Part shown: positions 6,971-12,237 of the stretch, one piece after another
Numbering within the stretch: the stretch's first letter is position 1
How the letters are laid out: each line of letters starts with the position of its first letter
Assembly: GCA_021779695.1 (NCBI GenBank)
Contig: JAJYAE010000119.1
Span: forward strand, 1-12,237
Direction: 5' to 3'
DNA length: 12,237 nt
From: Acidobacteriota bacterium
GTDB taxonomy: Bacteria; Acidobacteriota; Terriglobia; Terriglobales; Acidobacteriaceae
Position numbers and translations under genes: made by a program
Notes under the pieces: generated by a model
The model's database searches: none
What the model saw: only the letters and a program-made list of their open reading frames with translations
What the model was told of the DNA's origin: nothing

Positions 6971-7094
6971 TCGAATTATGCCATCGGGCTGCAAGACTTG
7001 ATTCATAACCCGATGCAACAAGTCGCATAGAGACGTCAGTGTAGGATGCATCCCCGACCGGGCGGGATGCCCGGCAGCCGCTCCAGCAGTCAGC
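6971..7094. other. Structured non-coding gap upstream of DUF3300 gene
   Basis: No gene is seen here. The gap holds several short inverted repeats: CATCGGG/CCCGATG (6982-6988 and 7009-7015), GACTTG/CAAGTC (6995-7000 and 7019-7024) and GCATCCC/GGGATGC (7048-7054 and 7064-7070). The first two cross each other, so they could form a pseudoknot or be alternatives. CATAAT on the - strand (6975-6980) is a possible -10 element without a clear -35. Confidence 0.4.
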
Positions 7095-7577
7095 TCAGGA
7101 GGGGAAAAGTGATCCGGAAAGATCGCGCAGCGCCGTGGCCCGTGGCCGGCGCTTGGGCAACTGCGGCTCGGGTTGAGCCAGCATTCCGGCAATCTCACGC
7201 AGCTCCGCCCGCGCATGGCCCACGGCTGCGGCAACCGCGTCCCGGTCCTTCGCCGTCCTGGCGCCGTCCCGGGCCGGCTTGCTCTCAGGCCCCGCGCGGC
7301 GCAGTTGCCCCAATGCCTGCCGCGCTCCCGCCAGTGTGTATCCCTCGCCGTGTACCAGGCGCTTGATCGCCAGCGCCAGTTCCACTTCGCGCTTGCGATA
7401 AAGTCGCTGCCCGGTTCCGCTCTTATTGGGCTTTAACTGCGGAAACTGCGTCTCCCAGAAGCGCAAAACATACGTCTCCACACCGCAAATGCGGGCCACA
7501 TCCCCGATCTTGAAGTACAGGCGATCGGGGATAATGCCTTCGTCTTCGATGCGCTTCCGTGCGGATTGCGAGGCCAT
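7095..7577 (-). CDS. MerR-family transcriptional regulator (HspR/MlrA-like)
   Basis: This is a 160-aa DNA-binding protein. Residues 20-90 form a MerR winged helix-turn-helix: YFKIGDVARICGVETYVLRFWE (split here as YFKIGDVARICG, then VETYVLRFWE), then FPQLKP, GQRLYRKREVELALAIKRL and EGYTLAGARQAL. ETYVLRFWE-FPQL is typical of the HspR/MlrA-type branch, which lacks the metal-binding cysteines of true MerR; the only Cys is in helix 2. The remaining C-terminal region (95-160) is Ala/Arg-rich and may include a short coiled coil (residues 112-134). The start at 7577 is preferred because the in-frame extension to 7763 is Arg-rich, unconserved-looking and overlaps the end of the next gene. No strong Shine-Dalgarno is visible. 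Target genes are unknown; a dyad just upstream may be an autoregulatory site. Ligand, if any, is unknown. Confidence 0.88.
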   Translation of the reverse strand: MASQSARKRIEDEGIIPDRLYFKIGDVARICGVETYVLRFWETQFPQLKPNKSGTGQRLYRKREVELALAIKRLVHGEGYTLAGARQALGQLRRAGPESKPARDGARTAKDRDAVAAAVGHARAELREIAGMLAQPEPQLPKRRPRATALRDLSGSLFPS

Positions 7578-7594
7578 ATCCAATGCGTCCCAAT

Positions 7595-7611
7595 CCCGCA
7601 CCCGGTGCGGG
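7595..7611 (-). promoter_or_regulatory. 17-bp dyad upstream of MerR-family gene, possible operator
   Basis: CCCGCACC-C-GGTGCGGG is a perfect 8-bp inverted repeat around one central base, 17 bases before the regulator's start codon. A TATACT match to the -10 consensus lies further upstream on the - strand (7630-7635), although no good -35 is spaced to it. The dyad would then sit just after the transcription start, where a bound dimer could block its own transcription. Regulatory role is inference; as RNA it could instead form a short hairpin. Confidence 0.4.
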
Positions 7612-7716
7612 CCTTGGCTTCTTAGACGCAGTATAGGCCAGTTTTTGCACCAGTCGCGCGGCAAAATACCGCTAGCGCGGCTCTCCGCACCCCGCTTGGC
7701 ACCTTCTGTGCGCGCT

Positions 7717-8829
7717 TCAGACGCTCGGTGACGCTTCTTCTGCCTGCCGCGCGGCGGAGCCATGCGGAGCCGCGCGCAGGTACTGCTTGGGCCAGGTCGC
7801 CGTCTCGCTCAGCGCCGCCGCCGCATGCACCGGCCAGTAGGGATCGCGCAGCAGCTCGCGTGCCAGCAACACCATGTCCGCTTCGCCGCTCGCCACAATC
7901 GCGTCGGCCTGTGCTGCCTCGGTAATCATCCCCACTGCTGCCGTCGCAATTCCCGCTTCCTTGCGAATCCGTGCCGCAAACGGCACCTGGAATCCCGGTC
8001 CCACCGGAATCTTTGCAAAGGGCACAAGCCCGCCCGAGGAAACGTCCACCAGGTCCACGCCGCGCTTGCGCAACTCCTTCGCCAGCGCAACCGACTCATC
8101 TGCATTCCATCCACCGTCCGCCCAGTCCGTCGCAGAGATGCGCACAAACAACGGCAACTGCTCGGGCCACACGGCCCGCACCGCGTCCACCACCTCCAGC
8201 GGCAGGCGCATCCGGTTCTTCAGGCTGCCGCCGTACGCATCCGTTCTGTGATTCGCAAGCGGCGAAAGAAACTCGTGCAGCAGGTAGCCATGCGCCGCGT
8301 GAATCTCCACCACGTCAAAGCCTGCCTTCAGCGCGCGCTGCGCCGCGTCGGCAAAGGCCTTCACAATCCCCGTCAGCCCCGCCGCGTCCAGCGCATGCGG
8401 CACGGCATACCCCTCGCCAAAGGCCGCTGCGCTCGGCGCCACCGGCGTCCAGCCGCCTTCCTCGGGCCGCAGCAGCCGCTCGCCGCCAAACGGCGCGGCC
8501 ATGCCGCCTTTGCGTCCCGCGTGCGCCAGCTGGATCCCGGCGCGCGCGCCCTGCCCGTGCACAAAGCGCGCGATGCGCGCCAGCCCTTCGATGTGCGCGT
8601 CCTTCCAGATCCCCACATCGGCTGAAGAAATCCGGCCCTCCGCCGCCACCGCCGAGGCCTCTACAATCACCAGTCCCGCCCCGCCCTGCGCGCGGCTCCC
8701 CAGGTGTACCAGGTGCCAGTCATTCGTGAAGCCGTCTTCAGAGGAGTATTGGCACATCGGCGAAACGCCAATGCGGTTTGCAAAGGATACAGATCGAAGC
8801 TGCAACGGAGAAAACAAAGGATGGCTCAT
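7717..8829 (-). CDS. NADH:flavin oxidoreductase, Old Yellow Enzyme family (YqjM/NamA type)
   Basis: This is a 370-aa cytosolic FMN-dependent ene-reductase that uses NAD(P)H to reduce activated C=C bonds in alpha,beta-unsaturated carbonyl compounds. The start at 8829 gives MSHPLFSPLQL, the normal family N-terminus; the frame's extension to 8973 is dropped. C26 and Y28 fall in SPMCQYSS, the hallmark of the YqjM (thermophilic-like) subclass, where the Cys tunes the flavin. H177 and H180 in EIHAAHGYLLHEFLSP bind the substrate carbonyl. The barrel continues with NHRTDAYGGSLKNRMRL (193-209), VRISATDW with flavin-contacting R230, and GGLVPF; the C-terminal phosphate-binding strands include AVGMI and DMVLLARELLRDPYW. 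It is somewhat longer than YqjM (about 338 aa), with the extra length at the C-terminus. The gene is transcribed away from the GH31 gene. Natural substrate is not inferable. Confidence 0.95.
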   Translation of the reverse strand: MSHPLFSPLQLRSVSFANRIGVSPMCQYSSEDGFTNDWHLVHLGSRAQGGAGLVIVEASAVAAEGRISSADVGIWKDAHIEGLARIARFVHGQGARAGIQLAHAGRKGGMAAPFGGERLLRPEEGGWTPVAPSAAAFGEGYAVPHALDAAGLTGIVKAFADAAQRALKAGFDVVEIHAAHGYLLHEFLSPLANHRTDAYGGSLKNRMRLPLEVVDAVRAVWPEQLPLFVRISATDWADGGWNADESVALAKELRKRGVDLVDVSSGGLVPFAKIPVGPGFQVPFAARIRKEAGIATAAVGMITEAAQADAIVASGEADMVLLARELLRDPYWPVHAAAALSETATWPKQYLRAAPHGSAARQAEEASPSV

Positions 8830-9069
8830 GGGGTATCGATAAATCCTGCGCGAGAATTGAGCTACGTTACAGTCTTTGGATGACGCAATTCGCCATCGGT
8901 TGCAGTCCGCTTCCGTTTCAGCCCTGAAAGCAGCCGCCCCAGCTCGCACCATTCTCCAGCTAAATCGTTTCACAAGCGAGGAAGATGACCCTGGAGCCGC
9001 CCCGCAGCGTTAGACTGTTGGGGTCTGAAATCTCGCTCATGACTCCGTCCTGAAAAGGAAACGCTTCCC
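8830..9069. promoter_or_regulatory. Divergent intergenic region with a TTTCAG-CC-CTGAAA dyad
   Basis: This 240-base gap must hold the promoters of the OYE gene (-) and the GH31 gene (+). It contains a perfect 6-bp dyad, TTTCAG-CC-CTGAAA (8916-8929), and a second copy of its CGTTTCA half (8966-8972, first at 8914-8920). The dyad resembles a small operator, but no regulator gene adjoins. AGGAA (9056-9060) nine bases before the GH31 ATG is its ribosome site. I could not assign convincing -35/-10 pairs. Confidence 0.4.
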
Positions 9070-11421
9070 ATGAAAGTGCTTCGTCTCGTCCTTGGTTCTC
9101 TCGCTGCCTTTGTCTTCGCAGCCGCGCCCTGCGCCCGTGCACAGTGGAACCCGCCCAATCCTGTCCTTTCCTTTGAAAAGCAGTCCGACAACCTCGAGGT
9201 GCTCCAGAAGGCCGGCTTGCTGCGCCTCCAGGTCGATGCGCCCGATGTTCTCCACGTGACCTACTCGCCCGCGGGCACCAGCGCGGCCATGCGCCCCTCC
9301 GACCACGTCGTCATCAAAAAGTCCTGGTCTCCTGCGACCTTCAGCGTCACTTCCGACGACAAGGACATCACCCTCTCCACATCCTTGCTCAAGGTCGTCA
9401 TCGAGCGCGCCACCGGCGCGATGCACTACTTCAGCGCCTCCGGTGACACCCTCACCACAGACAGCTACCGTTCTCTCCGGCCCGTCGATGTTAACGGCGA
9501 AAACACCTTCCACGCCGAGGTCTACTTCGCCATCTACGGCTCGCATGAGGGTCTCTACGGCCTCGGCCAGCATCAGGCCGGCGTCTGGAATTACCGCGGA
9601 GAAACCGTCGACCTCTCGCAGGAAAACACCAACATCGCCATCCCTCTGCTCGTCTCTTCAAACGGCTACGGCATCTTCTGGAACAACTCTTCCGTCAGCG
9701 AAGTCAACAACCGCTTTGTCCACGCACTCTATCTCAGCGCGCAGGTTGCCGACCGCATCGACTACTACTTCATCTACGGCCCGAGTGCAGACCAGATCAT
9801 CGGCCACTATCGCGACCTCACCGGCCAGGTCCCCATGTTTGGCCGCTGGGCCTACGGCTTCTGGCAGTGCAAGAACAAGTACCAGTCGCAGCAGGAACTC
9901 GAATCCATCGCCGCCAAATACCGCCAGCTCCACATCCCCGTCGACAACATCGTCCAGGACTGGTTCTGGTGGGTCACCATGGGCGAAATGAAGTGGAACC
10001 CCAACTACCCTGACCCACAGGCGCTGATCGACACCCTCCACAAAGAGCACTTCCACCTCATGGTTTCCGTCTGGCCCTACTTCCGTCCCGGCTCCAGCGT
10101 CTATGACCAGTTCGATCGCAACGGCTGGTTCGTAGCGAAGACGCTCACCGGCGGCTTCCATCCTGTCGGCCAGGCTCTCTATGATGCCACCAATCCAGAG
10201 GCCCGCCACCAGTACTGGGCAAACATCAATGCCGCGCTGTTTCAAAAGGGTGTCGATGCCTGGTGGCTCGACACCGACGAGCCCGAGACCGAAGGCCGCG
10301 AAGAAAACATCCTTCTCGATCACCACCTCGCCATCGGCTCCGGCGCGCGCTATGCCAACACCTTCCCGCTCTTCCATGCTGGCGGAGTCTCCGAGGGCCA
10401 GCAATCGGCATCGCAGCAGAAGCGCGTCTTCATCCTCTCGCGTTCGGCCTATGCGGGTTCGCAGCGCTACGGCGTCACGGCCTGGTCCGGTGACGTCCTC
10501 TCGGACTGGGTGACCTTCCACCGCCAGATCTCCGCCGGCCTCAACTACGCCATCAGCGGCATGCCTTACTGGACCACCGATATCGGCGGATTCATCTCCG
10601 GCGGCAACCTCAACGATCCCCAGTTCCGCGAGCTCTTCGTCCGCTGGTTCCAGTTCGGCACCTTCTCGCCCATCTTCCGCGTCCACGGCACGCGCAATCC
10701 CGATGAGAACGAACTCTGGTCCTACGGCCCGGAGAACCAGAAGATCCTCGTCGACTATGACACCCTCCGCTATCGCCTGCTGCCCTACATCTACTCCCAG
10801 GCCTGGCAGGTCACCAGCAATCACTCCACGCTCATGCGCCCGCTCGTCATGGACTGGCGGAACGACGTCGTCGCGCAGAACACCGGCGATGAATACCTCT
10901 TTGGCCCTGCAATCCTCGTCAGCCCCGTCTATACGCAGGGCGCCACCACCCGTAGCGTCTATCTGCCCGCCGCCACCTGGGTTGACTTCTGGACCGGCGA
11001 CAAGGTCCAGGGCGGCCAAAGCATCACCGCCGACGCGCCGCTCGCCAGGCTGCCGCTCTACGTGCGCGCCGGCTCCATCATCCCCATGGGCCCCGCCATG
11101 GAGTGGTCCACTGAAAAGCCCGCAGACCCCATCGAACTGCGTATCTATCCCGGCGCTGACGGCGACTTCACTCTCTATGAAGACGAAAACGACAACTACG
11201 ACTACACCAAGGGCCAGCACGCGACCATCGCGCTGCACTGGAATGATGCATCGCAGACGCTCACCATCGGCGCGCGCGAGGGCAGCTATCCCGGCATGGC
11301 CCCCCAGCACACCTTCCGGGTTGTGATCGTCAGCAAGGGGCACGGCACCGGGATCGGCGAAACGGCTGCGGCCAACACGACAGTGCACTACACCGGCGAA
11401 GCGGTCAGCGTGAAGCCGTAG
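9070..11421 (+). CDS. Secreted GH31 alpha-xylosidase/alpha-glucosidase
   Basis: This is a 783-aa retaining alpha-glycosidase with a signal peptide (cut after ARA, near residue 24). An N-terminal beta domain (about 30-250) ends with the family's EGLYGLGQHQ (160-169) and NTNIAIPLLVSSNGYGIFW segments. The catalytic barrel (about 255-575) includes DNIVQDWFWW (292-301), WWLDTDEPE (398-406) with predicted nucleophile D401, and AWSGDVLSDW (471-480) with predicted acid/base D475, then GMPYWTTDIGGF. A proximal beta domain and a C-terminal DUF5110-like domain follow (ELRIYPGADGDFTLYEDEND from about 689). The WWLDTDEPE form, rather than the common WLDMNE, resembles bacterial alpha-xylosidases that act on xyloglucan oligosaccharides; I see no PA14 insertion. 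Exact substrate, xylose or glucose, is uncertain. There is no neighbouring transporter, TonB receptor or other glycosidase, so it appears to stand alone beside a divergent oxidoreductase. Confidence 0.94.
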   Translation: MKVLRLVLGSLAAFVFAAAPCARAQWNPPNPVLSFEKQSDNLEVLQKAGLLRLQVDAPDVLHVTYSPAGTSAAMRPSDHVVIKKSWSPATFSVTSDDKDITLSTSLLKVVIERATGAMHYFSASGDTLTTDSYRSLRPVDVNGENTFHAEVYFAIYGSHEGLYGLGQHQAGVWNYRGETVDLSQENTNIAIPLLVSSNGYGIFWNNSSVSEVNNRFVHALYLSAQVADRIDYYFIYGPSADQIIGHYRDLTGQVPMFGRWAYGFWQCKNKYQSQQELESIAAKYRQLHIPVDNIVQDWFWWVTMGEMKWNPNYPDPQALIDTLHKEHFHLMVSVWPYFRPGSSVYDQFDRNGWFVAKTLTGGFHPVGQALYDATNPEARHQYWANINAALFQKGVDAWWLDTDEPETEGREENILLDHHLAIGSGARYANTFPLFHAGGVSEGQQSASQQKRVFILSRSAYAGSQRYGVTAWSGDVLSDWVTFHRQISAGLNYAISGMPYWTTDIGGFISGGNLNDPQFRELFVRWFQFGTFSPIFRVHGTRNPDENELWSYGPENQKILVDYDTLRYRLLPYIYSQAWQVTSNHSTLMRPLVMDWRNDVVAQNTGDEYLFGPAILVSPVYTQGATTRSVYLPAATWVDFWTGDKVQGGQSITADAPLARLPLYVRAGSIIPMGPAMEWSTEKPADPIELRIYPGADGDFTLYEDENDNYDYTKGQHATIALHWNDASQTLTIGAREGSYPGMAPQHTFRVVIVSKGHGTGIGETAAANTTVHYTGEAVSVKP

Positions 11422-11446
11422 ACCGCGTTGATTCATCCGCGCCTGC

Positions 11447-11473
11447 CGCGGGACCGCGCCCATCGGTCCCGCG
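11447..11473 (+). terminator. GC-rich hairpin after GH31 gene, weak terminator
   Basis: A 10-bp inverted repeat, CGCGGGACCG and CGGTCCCGCG, encloses a seven-base loop 25 bases after the GH31 stop and 40 bases before ridA. No T-run follows, so it is at best an imperfect or Rho-assisted terminator, or it could act as an mRNA end-stabilising hairpin. Confidence 0.4.
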
Positions 11474-11513
11474 CATGCAAGCATGGCGGCGGCCCACTCG
11501 CTAAAATCTACCC

Positions 11514-11903
11514 ATGAGCAAAACCGTCGTCGCCACCCCCACCGCACCTGCCGCCATCGGCCCGTACTCGCAGGCCATCCGCACCGGCAACCTCCTCTTC
11601 ACCGCCGGGCAGATCGCGCTTGATCCCGCCACCGGCCAGGTTGTCCCTGGCGGCATCACAGAGCAGACCACGCGCGTCCTTGAAAACCTGAAGGCCATCG
11701 TGGAAGCGGCCGGTTCCAGCCTCGCAAAGACCGTCAAGACCACTGTCTTCCTCACGGACTTCAACGATTTCGCCGCCATGAACGCGGTCTACGGCGCCTA
11801 TCTCGCGCCCGCAGGCGTCCCCGCTCCGGCTCGCTCCACGGTCGAAGTCGCGCGCCTGCCCAAAGATGTCCTCGTAGAAATCGAGCTCGTCGCCGAGCTT
11901 TAA
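11514..11903 (+). CDS. ridA: RidA family reactive intermediate/imine deaminase
   Basis: This is a 129-aa cytosolic protein of the YjgF/YER057c/UK114 family, which hydrolyses reactive enamine/imine intermediates formed by PLP-dependent dehydratases and so protects other PLP enzymes. Family features seen are AIGPYSQAI (14-22), [15 protein letters not shown] (27-41), [16 protein letters not shown] (55-70), [16 protein letters not shown] (75-90) and [20 protein letters not shown] (104-123). R107 is the equivalent of the catalytic Arg that marks active RidA members, and Y18 and E123 are also present. Length is typical. It is likely the first gene of a short operon: a gene for methionine sulfoxide reductase starts 25 bases after its stop, linking two damage-repair functions. 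Confidence 0.96.
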   Translation: MSKTVVATPTAPAAIGPYSQAIRTGNLLFTAGQIALDPATGQVVPGGITEQTTRVLENLKAIVEAAGSSLAKTVKTTVFLTDFNDFAAMNAVYGAYLAPAGVPAPARSTVEVARLPKDVLVEIELVAEL

Positions 11904-11928
11904 GCCGTCTTTCCCAGGAGGGTCATCC

Positions 11929-12237
11929 ATGAGCGAAACCAAAAACAAAATCATGCGCAGCGAAGCCGAGTGGCGCGCAACGCTCACCCCCGAGCAGTAC
12001 CACATTCTCCGCGAAAAGGGCACCGAGCGCCCGTTTACCGGCCCGCTCACGCACAACCACGAGACCGGCAACTACCACTGCGCGGGCTGCGGGGCGCTGC
12101 TCTTTCTCTCCGGCGCCAAGTTTGACTCGCACTGCGGCTGGCCCAGCTTCATGCTCCCTGCCGACTCCACCGCGGTCGAAGAGCACGAAGACCTCACCTT
12201 CGGCATGCGCCGCATTGAGGTCACCTGCGCCCGCTGT
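11929..12237 (+). CDS. msrB: Peptide-methionine (R)-S-oxide reductase MsrB (5' part)
   Basis: The first 103 codons of MsrB are present; the window ends within the gene. MsrB reduces the R form of methionine sulfoxide in proteins, using thioredoxin. Seen are EAEWRATLTPEQYHILREKG and then TERPFTGPL (residues 33-41), the first zinc CxxC in YHCAGCGALLF (49-59), SHCGWPSF (67-74) and the second zinc CxxC in TCARC at the window's end. The catalytic Cys and the RYCxN motif should lie just beyond. No signal peptide is seen, so it is probably cytosolic. A near-consensus ribosome site AGGAGG (11916-11921) is seven bases before the ATG. It is likely co-transcribed with ridA. Confidence 0.95.
   Translation, partial: MSETKNKIMRSEAEWRATLTPEQYHILREKGTERPFTGPLTHNHETGNYHCAGCGALLFLSGAKFDSHCGWPSFMLPADSTAVEEHEDLTFGMRRIEVTCARC

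Noticed and set aside
7578..7716. Possible tRNA or small RNA gene between MerR and OYE genes
   Set aside because: No T-loop or acceptor pairing is found; only the short dyad is present.
7578..7763. N-terminal extension of the MerR-family gene
   Set aside because: It is Arg-rich, overlaps the 3' end of the OYE gene and contains the likely promoter and dyad.
9658..11547. 629-aa open frame on the - strand opposite the GH31 gene
   Set aside because: It is Val/Asp/Gly-rich with no recognisable domain, a typical antisense shadow of a GC-rich gene; the + strand frame has full GH31 motifs.

Overview
The window is a dense, GC-rich stretch of bacterial chromosome. Codon use is uniform, every gap is under about 250 bases, and I see no mobile element, CRISPR array, tRNA or rRNA. 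The adjacent DUF3300 and DUF2950 secreted proteins, a secreted GH31 glycosidase and an HspR/MlrA-like MerR regulator fit Acidobacteriota, probably class Terriglobia (inference, not a taxonomic assignment).

Region 1 (1-4430, + strand) is a tightly packed membrane redox cluster. It holds the end of a MacB/LolD-type ABC ATPase, a 12-TM protein resembling subunit I of cbb3 oxidase (CcoN), a 134-aa four-helix membrane protein, and a 632-aa fusion protein. The fusion joins a 12-TM MFS-like domain to a CcoO-like cytochrome c domain and a second class I cytochrome c domain. An exported YceI-family protein follows. The reading frames overlap by 20, 8 and 4 bases, and YceI begins 27 bases after the fusion gene, so this is probably one translationally coupled operon. 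The CcoN-like protein appears to lack all three CuB histidines and one low-spin heme ligand, so it is unlikely to be a normal oxygen reductase. This cluster is the best candidate here for an undescribed system: a degenerate oxidase core with a transporter-cytochrome fusion. A strong hairpin at 4469-4498 ends the cluster and also serves the converging genes.

Region 2 (4537-7577, - strand) runs right to left. A MerR regulator is followed by a structured 204-base gap with a terminator-like hairpin, then a DUF3300 protein with a Gly-rich repetitive tail, then a DUF2950 protein. The last two are exported and almost certainly co-transcribed.

Region 3 (7717-11421) holds an Old Yellow Enzyme of the YqjM type (- strand) and, divergently, a secreted GH31 alpha-xylosidase/alpha-glucosidase (+ strand). 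Their 240-base shared upstream region contains a small dyad.

Region 4 (11514-end, + strand) is a likely two-gene housekeeping operon for metabolite and protein repair: RidA, then MsrB, which is cut by the window end.
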